Below, piece after piece: positions 25,482 to 33,454 of a stretch of 64,000 nucleotides of DNA (within the stretch, counting starts at the first letter, position 1; the number at the start of each line of letters is the position of its first letter). The notes under the pieces are model-generated. The model ran no database searches. It had not been told where the DNA came from and was given only the letters and a program-made list of their open reading frames with translations. Origin of the DNA: an uncultured Campylobacter sp. (lineage in GTDB: Bacteria > Campylobacterota > Campylobacteria > Campylobacterales > Campylobacteraceae); the NCBI RefSeq assembly GCF_938041645.1, contig NZ_CALIST010000067.1, positions 6,929 through 70,928 on the forward strand. The letters run 5' to 3'. The position numbers and the translations under genes were made by a program.

Positions 25482-25916
25482 GTGAAATTTAACATAAATG
25501 CCGTTATCGGCGGGGCGGATGATGTGCCGATCTATATGCCGGATATTATAAGAGTGGCAAGGCAAGAGATTAAAAGGGTTTTTAGCAACTTTGAAATGGA
25601 GTCTCTACAAAAGATCGATATTTGCCTTTGTTTGAGCGGGGAAGTATCGAGATATTTTCCGAAATCGAGAATTTACCAGCCGAAATATTATCTTAAAAGC
25701 AAAAAAATTATCGCGTATTTTCATTTTAGCTCAGATGAGTGGGGCTCCGATAAAAAGGCGAACGTAGATAAATTTTTAGAAAAGTTCAAGCAATATCTTA
25801 TAGAGCTCGGAGATATTACTGGGCGGAAGATTGCGAATAATAATTTAGAGTTTGACGATAAGCAGTACAAAGACAATATAAATAAAATTTTTGAAAATTT
25901 AGTAGTAAATTGTTGA
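25482..25916 (+). CDS. Hypothetical small AT-rich gene
   Basis: A 144-residue soluble protein that I do not recognise. It is alpha/beta in appearance (RVARQEIKRVFSNFEMESLQ; IIAYFHFSSDEWGSDKKANV; KFLEKFKQYLIELGDI) and rich in Lys, Ile and Asn. The start is GTG with AAGGACGAGG upstream. Base composition is clearly more AT-rich than the neighbouring enzymes, a possible sign of transfer. Size, isolation and composition would suit an orphan immunity protein, but I see no family motif that proves it. Confidence 0.65.
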   Translation: MKFNINAVIGGADDVPIYMPDIIRVARQEIKRVFSNFEMESLQKIDICLCLSGEVSRYFPKSRIYQPKYYLKSKKIIAYFHFSSDEWGSDKKANVDKFLEKFKQYLIELGDITGRKIANNNLEFDDKQYKDNINKIFENLVVNC

Positions 25917-26319
25917 GAGAAAATTTGAAAGGGCTATCCATTTGAGGCGGCAAAATTCCGTTTCAGATAAGGCAGACGCTAGCCCGGGCTAGTGAAATTC
26001 CAAACGCCCTTAAGACGCAAATAGCGACGAGGCGAGTTTGGAATTTCATCATTAACGATAATTTAAAATTTTGCCCGAAAGCTTATTGGCTAGCTTAAAG
26101 CGCCTTGGTTGGCGCCCCGTAGAATTTCAACGCGCCGTTAAGCAAGCGATGAGCGAGCAGAGCAAGGCGGGTCTTGCGCGAGCGCATAGAGGCGCGCGAG
26201 TGTTATTTCGCAGTAGAATTTTACGGATTTGATCTCGCGCGCAAAAGGCGAGATCAAGCTTAAATACCCGACAAGAGTAAATTTTACGCAAACCGCGCAA
26301 GACGAGTTTTGTGCGAGCG
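25917..26319. other. Non-coding spacer with one stem-loop
   Basis: No gene seen. GATCTCGC (26,231-26,238) and GCGAGATC (26,248-26,255) form an 8-bp stem with a 9-nt loop. Neither strand has a T-tract after it, so it is not a standard terminator. Confidence 0.5.
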
Positions 26320-26832
26320 CTAAATCGCGACTTTTAGCGCCTCAAATTTCGCGTCTTGCTCGGCTAGAAGCTGTCCTTTCTCATCGCGCGAGACGTAAAT
26401 TTTAAAGATATTTTCGCCCGCTTTGTCGTAAAAGCCCACGAATTTCGAGAGCATGCCCATGAAAGTCTGCGTCACGAGGATAATCTTATCGATCTCATCC
26501 GTCTTTAGATGACCTCCCAAAATGCCCAGCCCATGTGCCTCATCGCCGTTTGCGCCCATGCCGAAATTATAATATCCCTGCGCGCTCTTGCCGCTTGGGA
26601 TCTTGGTTTTAAACTCGATGATGAAGCTCGGCGTATTTTTCACAAAAAGCACCTCGCCCCAGCTCTCAAGCTCCCTAATGACCTCGCCGAATTTATCGCC
26701 GCCGGCGCTCTTTCCGAAGCGCTCGGGCAAGTTTAGCAGCACGTCGATCTCCTTGGCGCCGAGCTCTTTGCAGATCTGCGCGATCGAAATTTTAGGGTTT
26801 TGCGCAAACAGCGCCTCGATTCTCTCTTTCAT
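26320..26832 (-). CDS. hutX: HutX/ChuX family haem utilisation protein
   Basis: Cytoplasmic haem-binding protein of the HutX/ChuX family, 170 residues, the family's usual length. Landmarks are an N-terminal helical part (ISIAQICKELGAKEIDVLLNLP), GGDKFGEVIRELESWGEVLFV near residue 44, IEFKTKIPSGKSAQGYYNFG near 72-91, KIILVTQTFMGMLSKFVGFYDKAG near 117, and the C-terminal YVSRDEKGQLLAEQDAKFEAL. The family carries haem to a HutZ/ChuS/ChuZ-type oxygenase; no such partner is in the window. The ATG has a GAAAGGATA site. Iron regulation is likely (see the Fur-box-like site upstream). Confidence 0.9.
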   Translation of the reverse strand: MKERIEALFAQNPKISIAQICKELGAKEIDVLLNLPERFGKSAGGDKFGEVIRELESWGEVLFVKNTPSFIIEFKTKIPSGKSAQGYYNFGMGANGDEAHGLGILGGHLKTDEIDKIILVTQTFMGMLSKFVGFYDKAGENIFKIYVSRDEKGQLLAEQDAKFEALKVAI

Positions 26833-26865
26833 TTTTATCCTTTCTAAAATAAAATTTTAAGAGCC

Positions 26866-26871
26866 ATTATA
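26866..26871 (-). promoter_or_regulatory. -10 box of hutX
   Basis: TATAAT on the minus strand, 33 bp before the hutX start codon. Confidence 0.55.
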
Positions 26872-26892
26872 ATATAAAAATTCTAAGTTACA

Positions 26893-26911
26893 GATAATGG
26901 CAATCAATTAA
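26893..26911. promoter_or_regulatory. Fur-box-like site at the hutX promoter
   Basis: GATAATGGCAATCAATTAA matches 13 of the 19 bases of the classical Fur box, with both the first half and the central AATCA intact. It lies about 21 bp upstream of the -10 box, over the -35 region, where Fur would block transcription. Confidence 0.55.
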
Positions 26912-27082
26912 AGAGGATTTCCAAAGCTTATTTGAAGAAAAATTTAGCGCTGCAAAGTGCTTATGCGTAGAATTTTAAGTGATAATACAAAGAATTTTAT
27001 CTGCACGGAATTTTAGAATTCTAAATTCCGCAAAGTTTTAGAGCTTTATCATAGCGGATCGTATCCGAAGCGATTGGACCCG

Positions 27083-27490
27083 CTATCGCCGCGCTGCACG
27101 AAAAATACAAGCAGCTATCCAACCCACAAATGATACCAAAAGCCCGATATCGCCGAAAAAAGCACCCACGATCGGCGTTAAAATAAGCAGAAAAAACCAG
27201 CCGCTTCTATCGGTGTCATGTAGTCGCCTGACCGATACGGCGATGGCTGGCACTAGCATAGCTAGCTGAAAAAGCGCATCTATAATGCCGATTTCTTGAT
27301 GGACGATTTTGCCGGCTATTATTTGATTATACCCTATCGTAGTGCCTAAAACGCCATCTATCAAGCTCAAAACAATCCCGCCAAGCACGGTAAATAGAAA
27401 AAACCACCAGTACTCCGACCTCGATGCTCGCCCGCTAAATGCGGCGTATTTTTGCTTTACGCAAGTTTGCACAGACTCCATAAAAGTCAT
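27083..27490 (-). CDS. DUF805 membrane protein with frameshifted C-terminus
   Basis: Inner-membrane protein of the DUF805 family (unknown function), 135 residues. The opening GRASRSEYWWFFLF and the loop SVRRLHDTDRSGWFFL are the family's landmarks, with four hydrophobic helices. The normal C-terminal motif is missing in this frame, which ends IFRAARR. In the +1 frame the DNA reads FFVQRGDSGSNRFGYDPL and stops at 27,049-27,051. That is the DUF805 ending seen in the paralog at 34,876-35,283. Removing one T from the five-T run at 27,101-27,105 restores it. The gene is therefore probably a 27,049-27,490 gene with a one-base slip. The ATG has an AAAAAGGAG site. Confidence 0.8.
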   Translation of the reverse strand: MTFMESVQTCVKQKYAAFSGRASRSEYWWFFLFTVLGGIVLSLIDGVLGTTIGYNQIIAGKIVHQEIGIIDALFQLAMLVPAIAVSVRRLHDTDRSGWFFLLILTPIVGAFFGDIGLLVSFVGWIAACIFRAARR

Positions 27491-27550
27491 TTAAAACTCC
27501 TTTTTTAAAATAATATAGGATTATACTAATCGCCCCTTAAATTTAAATAC

Positions 27551-29026
27551 CTAAAACTCCCGCCCGTTCATCTGCTTTACGTGATGCGCCAGATGCACTA
27601 GGCCGTAGCCGCCTTTTGAAGCGGTAACCTCTCTAGTGCCATAAACCGCCGAAACATTTAGAATTACCGAAGCTAACCACCCTATGGCAAATACTAAGGC
27701 GAAAAGCTGCGAGTCAAGCGCTATCAAGACTAGAGTTACTATCTCCGTAGCTGCAATAACATAAAACGCTCTTAGATAGTTTTTCTCTCCGCTACAATCA
27801 TAAAGCTCTTTACTAACTAGCAGCTGATAGATCAGATATACCGCTGTGCATACGCAATAAATGCTTATCATAAAAACTGATGGTTTAAACAATTCAAATC
27901 CTACAAATATAGTGCTTGCTGCGCTTATAGCCGAGGAAACCCCGACTAGCACGGCGTTTGATAGCAGATCGGTGCTGCGTATAGCGCGCGCTAAAAAATA
28001 TAGCCCCACAGCTAGGCATATCATCGATATAAGTCCGACACCCTCCAACGCGCCCACTTTATCTACATTCTTGATATATCTGCCTACCGCATTTAACGCC
28101 TCAAGCCCAAACGCTATGTAAAGGGTAGTTTTGGCAGTAGATAGATTTTCGCTCTGCTCTTTAGCGTCATCCGCATAAACATACAGGATTGCTCCCGCGC
28201 CTACGGATACATTTAGCTTTCGCACCATATCAGGCAACCTAAAAAAGTCGCTAACAAGCCAGATTAAAAACAAAACATTGGGCACCGAGAAAATAACCAT
28301 AAAATGAAAAAAGCCCTGTTCTATATCCTTTAGGTCTGATGCTTGCACGCCCAAATCCGGACGAGATGAGTTTACAAGCGCCAACAGCTCGTTACCTTCT
28401 ATACTCGTCCATATGACAGCAACCACTACTAAAAAAAGCCAGATGAGAAATGGCAGCCCGCCTAAAAGCTGAAAAATCGCGGAGATTATACTCCCAAGAT
28501 AAAATCTATGCGCGCCGAAAGGCCCGAGGAACATATAAAATACGTAGGCTTTATTTAGATCGTAAACCTTAGCTGAGCTTTGCGTAGAGTTAATTCTATC
28601 GGAATTTAAGGAAGCTAAATTTTGCCAAGTGGAATTCTGCTCTGTAAAATTCTGCGAGTTTGCGGCATTCTCGGTAGAATTCAAGCCTTTGGCGTTAGAA
28701 TCTTGCTCGCCAGAGCCTGTCGCAGCAGAATCTCGCAAAATAGAATTTTCTTCATCTAGGCCTTGAGCTGCAAAAGATAAATTTTGCTCCGCAGAATTTT
28801 GTGGTGTGAAATTCTGTTTTGTAAAAGTAGAATTTTGCTCTATAGAATTCTGAGCCGTGGAATTTTGCTCGCTAGTATCATCCGCCGCAAGAGCTTCTTG
28901 CGTTAAATCTAAATTCTCAGGTTGCGCCTGTGGTTTCTCATCCAGGGACTTTTTTTCTTCGCCGCTTTTACGTCTTATGCTGGCTAGCGACGCAGGATTG
29001 CTGCTGCCCCAAATATCTTCGCCCAT
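27551..29026 (-). CDS. TM2-domain membrane protein with Asn/Ser-rich N-terminal linker
   Basis: Membrane protein of 491 residues. Residues 1-50 are soluble. Residues 51-152 are low-complexity and rich in Asn, Gln, Ser and Thr, with QNS/ENS repeats such as EQNSTAQNSIEQNST. A TM2 domain follows at about 157-215 (YMFLGPFGAHRFYLGS), then around seven further hydrophobic segments to the C-terminus. The TM2 family has no assigned reaction. The ATG follows CAAGGAGAGC. The neighbour DUF805 gene starts 61 nt after its stop and may be co-transcribed. The linker is encoded by the AATT words that fill spacers in this window (see findings). Confidence 0.78.
   Translation of the reverse strand: MGEDIWGSSNPASLASIRRKSGEEKKSLDEKPQAQPENLDLTQEALAADDTSEQNSTAQNSIEQNSTFTKQNFTPQNSAEQNLSFAAQGLDEENSILRDSAATGSGEQDSNAKGLNSTENAANSQNFTEQNSTWQNLASLNSDRINSTQSSAKVYDLNKAYVFYMFLGPFGAHRFYLGSIISAIFQLLGGLPFLIWLFLVVVAVIWTSIEGNELLALVNSSRPDLGVQASDLKDIEQGFFHFMVIFSVPNVLFLIWLVSDFFRLPDMVRKLNVSVGAGAILYVYADDAKEQSENLSTAKTTLYIAFGLEALNAVGRYIKNVDKVGALEGVGLISMICLAVGLYFLARAIRSTDLLSNAVLVGVSSAISAASTIFVGFELFKPSVFMISIYCVCTAVYLIYQLLVSKELYDCSGEKNYLRAFYVIAATEIVTLVLIALDSQLFALVFAIGWLASVILNVSAVYGTREVTASKGGYGLVHLAHHVKQMNGREF
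28570..28876 (-). repeat. In-frame degenerate AATT-word array
   Basis: Coding part of the TM2 protein built from variants of GAATTYTG spaced about 15-40 bp apart, each giving Gln/Glu-Asn-Ser or -Phe. The array ends where the TM2 domain begins. Confidence 0.6.
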
Positions 29027-29115
29027 CTGCTCTCCTTGATTTTTAAAGCAATTTTACCTGAAATTTAAGGAATTTTTGTATATTCGCCGCTACAAATTCA
29101 AAACAAAGGACAAAA

Positions 29116-29640
29116 ATGCCAACAGTAACATTTCAAGGAAAGCCCGTAGAGCTAAGCGGGCAAGAGATAAATCTAGGCGATCGCGCGCCACAAGTGCGTT
29201 TAGTAGCTCAAGATCTAAGCGAAATCGAGATCGCTAGCGGCAAGCACGTGCAAATCATCGTCGCCGTGCCGTCGCTAGATACGCCCGTCTGCGCGACGGA
29301 GGCACGTAAGTTCAACGAGCGCGCCGCATCGCTTCCTAACACTGAAGTAATCGTCGTTTCGATGGATTTACCGTTTGCGATGGGGAGGTTTTGCACGACT
29401 GAGGGGATCAAAAATCTACGCGTTGCAAGCGATTTCCGCGATAAGGAATTTTGCCGCCGCTACGGCACTCTCATCGCCAGCGGCGCATTAGCAGGTCTCA
29501 GTGCCAGAGCAATCTTCGTCATAGATACCGCAGGCGTTGTGGTTTATAAAGAGCTCGTAAGCGACATAGCCTCTGAGCCCGACTACGACGCAGCCCTAGA
29601 TTTTGCAGAGCTCGTCGCTCGCAACAGCTGCTCTAACTGA
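29116..29640 (+). CDS. tpx: Thiol peroxidase Tpx
   Basis: Atypical 2-Cys peroxiredoxin that reduces lipid and hydrogen peroxides using thioredoxin, 174 residues. The peroxidatic Cys 59 sits in SLDTPVCATEARKFN and the resolving Cys 93 in LPFAMGRFCTTEG, the usual spacing for Tpx. A third Cys at 113 (EFCRRYG) is extra, and a fourth lies at the C-terminus. The ATG follows AAAGGACA. Expected location is cytoplasm or periplasm depending on species; no signal peptide is visible, so cytoplasm here. It is a single-gene unit with a weak stem-loop just after the stop. Confidence 0.94.
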   Translation: MPTVTFQGKPVELSGQEINLGDRAPQVRLVAQDLSEIEIASGKHVQIIVAVPSLDTPVCATEARKFNERAASLPNTEVIVVSMDLPFAMGRFCTTEGIKNLRVASDFRDKEFCRRYGTLIASGALAGLSARAIFVIDTAGVVVYKELVSDIASEPDYDAALDFAELVARNSCSN

Positions 29641-29652
29641 GCAAGATAATAG

Positions 29653-29675
29653 ATCCAAGGTTTGGATAATTTTTG
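29653..29675 (+). terminator. Weak terminator after tpx
   Basis: A 6-bp stem ATCCAA/TTGGAT with a GGT loop, followed by AATTTTTG, 12 bp after the tpx stop. A second, longer stem at 29,707-29,739 (TGCCCTACT/AGTAGGGCA) has no T-tract. Confidence 0.5.
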
Positions 29676-29915
29676 CCTCGCTTTAGTTCACTACTTTAAG
29701 CAAATTTGCCCTACTGCAAGTAAAAAACGAAGTAGGGCACTTAAAATTCTACTTCAATTTTACATTTTGATTTTACGCTTTAATTTGCGCTCCAACGTAC
29801 GCAAAGCTGTTAGCGCACAGCAATAATAAGCGAACGAGCATGAAATATAGGATCGCCTGCTGCTAAGTTTTAAATTTAGCCATAGCGAGAGTTAAAAATT
29901 TTAAAATTTGCTCGC

Positions 29916-30632
29916 TTAGCCACGGCGCGCGATAAATTCGCTAAAAGAGATCTCCCACGCGTGAAATTTAACTCCGAGCGAGGCAAGTTTGTCTTGTAGC
30001 GCTAGCGCTGACTCCTCTATGCCGCTAAAAAGGCAAAGCGGCAAATTTCGCGTCCTATCTTTCGTATCTGCAAAACTCTCGTCCTCAAAAAATTTCTTTA
30101 AAAACACGAGCGTTTTTACCTTGTCCGCGCCCAGATCCTCGATGAAAACGCTGAAATATTTATATTCGGGCTCCTCGCGCGCTTCATCTTTCATTGCGTA
30201 GTCGTCTGCTAGTTCGCGGTAAAATTCGTTGTTTAAATCCGCAAACGGCGCGATCGCTTCAAGCGAGCAAGGCGCCTCAAGTGCGGCAAGTGCGGTTAAA
30301 ATTTCTTCAAATTTAACGATGTCGTCCGCGACTTTAATCGGCTCCCAAGAGCCGGCGCCGTGATAGGCAAAATACACGGGCGAGGCGTCCCCGAGGGCAA
30401 AATCGACGAAAAACGGATCGTCCATGCCGTTACGCGCGATGACCCGCCAGCTCTTGCGCCACTGGCCCGGTGCGTCGTCTGCTAGCTCCTCGCCAGTTTT
30501 GCGGCTAGCGAGCCTATATCCCTCCTGAAAGCTCTCAAACTCGCCCTCATCAGGATAGAAAAAAGGTAGCAAAACAGACTCTGAAACGATGCGTTTGCGG
30601 ATAAAATTTCGGATCAAACTTGAGATTTGCAC
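29916..30632 (-). CDS. SUKH (SMI1/KNR4-like) family protein
   Basis: A 238-residue soluble protein. The middle, about residues 70-115, reads DDPFFVDFALGDASPVYFAYHGAG, then SWEPIKVADDIVKFEEIL, which is the SUKH-type pattern of a short strand, a Gly-Ser-Trp turn and a following helix. The N-terminal part has RIVSESVLLPFFYPDEGEFESF. The C-terminal 90 residues show a second alpha/beta unit (LGADKVKTLVFLKKFF; LFSGIEESALALQDKLASLG) that I do not recognise, perhaps ribosomal-L7/L12-tail-like. SUKH proteins are often toxin immunity proteins; no toxin is nearby. The start is GTG with AAAGG upstream. Confidence 0.72.
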   Translation of the reverse strand: MQISSLIRNFIRKRIVSESVLLPFFYPDEGEFESFQEGYRLASRKTGEELADDAPGQWRKSWRVIARNGMDDPFFVDFALGDASPVYFAYHGAGSWEPIKVADDIVKFEEILTALAALEAPCSLEAIAPFADLNNEFYRELADDYAMKDEAREEPEYKYFSVFIEDLGADKVKTLVFLKKFFEDESFADTKDRTRNLPLCLFSGIEESALALQDKLASLGVKFHAWEISFSEFIARRG

Positions 30633-30729
30633 GGCGCGGCCTTTGGGTTAAATTTGAGCGAATTCTAGCAGAGTTTTTAGTTCGCGCAAAATTTACGCCC
30701 AAATTCAACAAATTGCAAATTTGAGCGCG

Positions 30730-30990
30730 AAAAGACAAGCGGAAGTATCGCGAGATGATTTTGAGAGTTGTGCAGAAATTTTAAGTTAAGGCTAGACAAG
30801 TAGTCTGCCGCAGTCCAAAATTTTCAAACTCATTTAAAGACGCTCGCGAGACGATGCGCCGCCAAAAAGACAAGCGGAAGTATTTTGAGATGATTTTTGT
30901 GGTTGCGACGTAAAATTTCGGCGTAGATAGAACGTATAGTTCATCGAGCCGAAATTTTACTAGCTCCGCAAAAAGCACTCACGAGACAAC
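30730..30990 (+). repeat. Imperfect tandem duplication, 135-bp period
   Basis: The text AAAAGACAAGCGGAAGTAT, then GAGATGATTTT and TTG, occurs at 30,730-30,770 and again at 30,865-30,905, with 34 of 41 bases equal. The ends of both units also match (CGAGACGATGCG and CGAGACAACGCG), so the whole unit of about 135 bp seems duplicated. It fills most of the spacer before the stop codon of the second reductase. Confidence 0.65.
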
Positions 30991-30993
30991 GCG

Positions 30994-33441
30994 CTACAAA
31001 GATTGTAAGATTTTAGGTTTACTAAACGCCTGTATCGGCTTAATCTCTCCCTTAAATTTCTCAATCTGCGCTAGCACGGTGTGAGCCGAGTTGCTTTGCG
31101 CGAGACTTGACGTGCCTTTATCAAAGGTTAGCACGTTTACGCAGCCGTGCTGGCAGAGGCTCTTCTCGCCCCAAACCTCGGGATCGTACCACGCGCCCTC
31201 GCAGATCGCTGCGACGCGCTCGGGCACGATGTCGGTAACGAGCACGCCCGCTAAAATTTCGCCGCGATTGTTAAAAACGCGCACGATGTCGCCGTTCGCA
31301 AGCCCGCGAGCTTCGGCGTCTTTTGGGTTTATCAGCACCGGCTCTCTGCCGCTAACCTCGGCAAAATTTCTGATGATCGAGTTGTTTAGCTGGCTGTGCA
31401 GGCGGTAGCGAGAGTGCGGACTTACGATGTGGATCGGATACTTCGCCGTCTTTTTCGCATCGCCTAGCCACTCCTTAGGCTCGATCCAAGTAGGCATCGG
31501 CGGGCAGTCGGCATAGCCCATCTTAGCGATCGTTGGTGAGTAAAGCTCGATCTTGCCGGACGGGGTGCCTAAGCGGTTTTTGGCGGGATTTTCGCGGAAT
31601 GCCGCAAGGCGCGTATATAGCGCGCTGCTCTCGTCGTCCTTTTCAAAGCGCACGAAGCCCTTGTCGTAAAATTCCTCAAAGCTAGGCATCGTTATATTCA
31701 GACCTTTGGCTTGCTCTACGGCATCGGCGTAGAATTCCTTCATCCATCCTAGCTCGTCCTTGCCCTCGCTAAAGACCTCGCCGTATCCCCAACGCTTGCA
31801 GATCTGCTCGCAGATCCAAAAGTCGCTCTTACTCTCGCCCATCGGCTCGATTGCAGGCCTGTAAGCGACTATATATTCGCCCGTAGCGCCCGTTTGGTTG
31901 ATGTCGTTGCGTTCGACCTCGATCGCGACGGGAAGCACGATGTCGCTAAGCTTCGCCGTGCTCGTCCAGTAAGGCTCGGCGGTGATGACGGTGTCAAATT
32001 TACGCCACTGCCTCACAATATTATTCACGTCTTGATGGCGCGTGAACATCGATCCGCACGCCATATACGCGACTCTCATATGCGGCAGCTTGATTTTAGT
32101 GCCGTCGTAATCGATCTGCTTGCCCGGATGCTCCAGCGCCTCGATACTGCGAGAGGACGGGATGGTGATATTTTTCGCGCTTTTCCAAGGCGCAGAGCCC
32201 GTGTTTTCGTATTTCTCATCTATGCGCGTGCTAAGTCCCTTTAAAATAGGAGCCACCTTATTCGTAGCGCCCGCAGAGCCGTAGCCTAGGCTAAATTCAA
32301 AGCCGAGCCCCTCCTTGCCGATATGTCCTAGCATCGCATTAAGCGCCACGAGCGCCCAGAAAGGCTGCTCGCCGTGATCGGCGCGTTGCAAACCGCGACC
32401 GATTAAAATCGTGCTCGGCTCCTTTGCAAGCGCCGTAGCAAATTTCGCAATAGTCTCCTCGCTAAGCCCGCAAATTTTGCTCGCCCAAGCTGCGTCCTTC
32501 ACGATTTTATCGCTCTCGCCTAGAAAATACGCTTTAAATTTATTAAATCCGACGGTGTATTTTTTGATAAATTCCTCGTCGTAGAGGTTGTTCGTAAACA
32601 GATAATGGCACATGCCGATGATGAGCGCGGTGTCGGTATTTGGGCGCACGATGATATCTTCGCTGCCGAAGTAGCGCGCGGTGTCGTTTCTCATCACGTT
32701 TACGCTGTAGGTTTTGATGCCAGATTTTTTAAGCTCTTGCATGCCGATGTAGCCGTCGTGCGTAGGCGGAATGGATGAAATTTGATTGGTTACCGCAGGA
32801 TCAGTCGCCCAAAATACGACGTTTTTAGCGTTTTTGACGATCGCTTTCCACGTAGTAGGCGCGTCGTAAACGGCGCTTGAGCCCAGCACGTGAGGCATGA
32901 TGACGAGCCCCGCGCCGGTGGAGTAATCGCCGCTTTCCTCTACGTAGCCGCCTAAAATTTTAAGCATTCGATGCGCTACGGTGCGTCCCCAGCCGATCTT
33001 ACCGCTGCCGCCCCACCAGTAGCACTCGCCGTAGATCGCCTCGGCGCCGTATTTGTCGAAATTTTCTTTCAAAGCCTTCGCCGCTAGATCAAGGGCCGTG
33101 TCCCAGCTAACCCGCACGAACTCCTCTTTGCCGCGCAGTTCGCTCTTTGCCGCGCCTTTAGCCTTTAGATAGCTTTTGCGCACCATCGGATAGAGCACGC
33201 GGTTTTCGTTCTGCACGGAATCGGGCAAGCTGTAATTCATCGTGTTTGGAAATTTATCGCCCTCAAATTCGCTTACCGAAACGATCTGCGACGAGTTTAA
33301 ATTTAGCCAAAAGGGGCCAAATCTATTTGCGCCGAATACCTTTTTGTTATCAAAAATCGTCTGCGTGACCCCCTCGATCCTGCTAGCGCTTGCCGCGCTT
33401 GCGCCTAAAATCCCTGCCTTTAAAAAGTCTCGCCTTTTCAT
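30994..33441 (-). CDS. TorA-like molybdopterin oxide reductase (locus 2)
   Basis: Second periplasmic reductase of the TMAO/DMSO/biotin-sulfoxide family, 815 residues, paralogous to the gene at 21,363. It carries the Tat motif RRDFLKAG. The molybdenum-ligating serine is in GDYSTGAGLVIMPHV (Ser 174). Where TorA and locus 1 have GSYGW, this enzyme has ECYWWGG: the Tyr and Trp are kept (141, 143), but the Gly between them is a Trp. Downstream text also differs (VYDAPTTWK instead of VYEQQTSWP). These changes near the substrate funnel suggest a different oxide, for example a sulfoxide. It follows its cytochrome gene by 13 nt; no DsbB-like gene is present. Confidence 0.9.
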   Translation of the reverse strand: MKRRDFLKAGILGASAASASRIEGVTQTIFDNKKVFGANRFGPFWLNLNSSQIVSVSEFEGDKFPNTMNYSLPDSVQNENRVLYPMVRKSYLKAKGAAKSELRGKEEFVRVSWDTALDLAAKALKENFDKYGAEAIYGECYWWGGSGKIGWGRTVAHRMLKILGGYVEESGDYSTGAGLVIMPHVLGSSAVYDAPTTWKAIVKNAKNVVFWATDPAVTNQISSIPPTHDGYIGMQELKKSGIKTYSVNVMRNDTARYFGSEDIIVRPNTDTALIIGMCHYLFTNNLYDEEFIKKYTVGFNKFKAYFLGESDKIVKDAAWASKICGLSEETIAKFATALAKEPSTILIGRGLQRADHGEQPFWALVALNAMLGHIGKEGLGFEFSLGYGSAGATNKVAPILKGLSTRIDEKYENTGSAPWKSAKNITIPSSRSIEALEHPGKQIDYDGTKIKLPHMRVAYMACGSMFTRHQDVNNIVRQWRKFDTVITAEPYWTSTAKLSDIVLPVAIEVERNDINQTGATGEYIVAYRPAIEPMGESKSDFWICEQICKRWGYGEVFSEGKDELGWMKEFYADAVEQAKGLNITMPSFEEFYDKGFVRFEKDDESSALYTRLAAFRENPAKNRLGTPSGKIELYSPTIAKMGYADCPPMPTWIEPKEWLGDAKKTAKYPIHIVSPHSRYRLHSQLNNSIIRNFAEVSGREPVLINPKDAEARGLANGDIVRVFNNRGEILAGVLVTDIVPERVAAICEGAWYDPEVWGEKSLCQHGCVNVLTFDKGTSSLAQSNSAHTVLAQIEKFKGEIKPIQAFSKPKILQSL

Positions 33442-33454
33442 CTGATCTCCTTTA

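Noticed and set aside
28570..28876. Repeat array as a CRISPR
   Set aside because: Units are degenerate and irregularly spaced, lie in a reading frame, and no cas gene is present.
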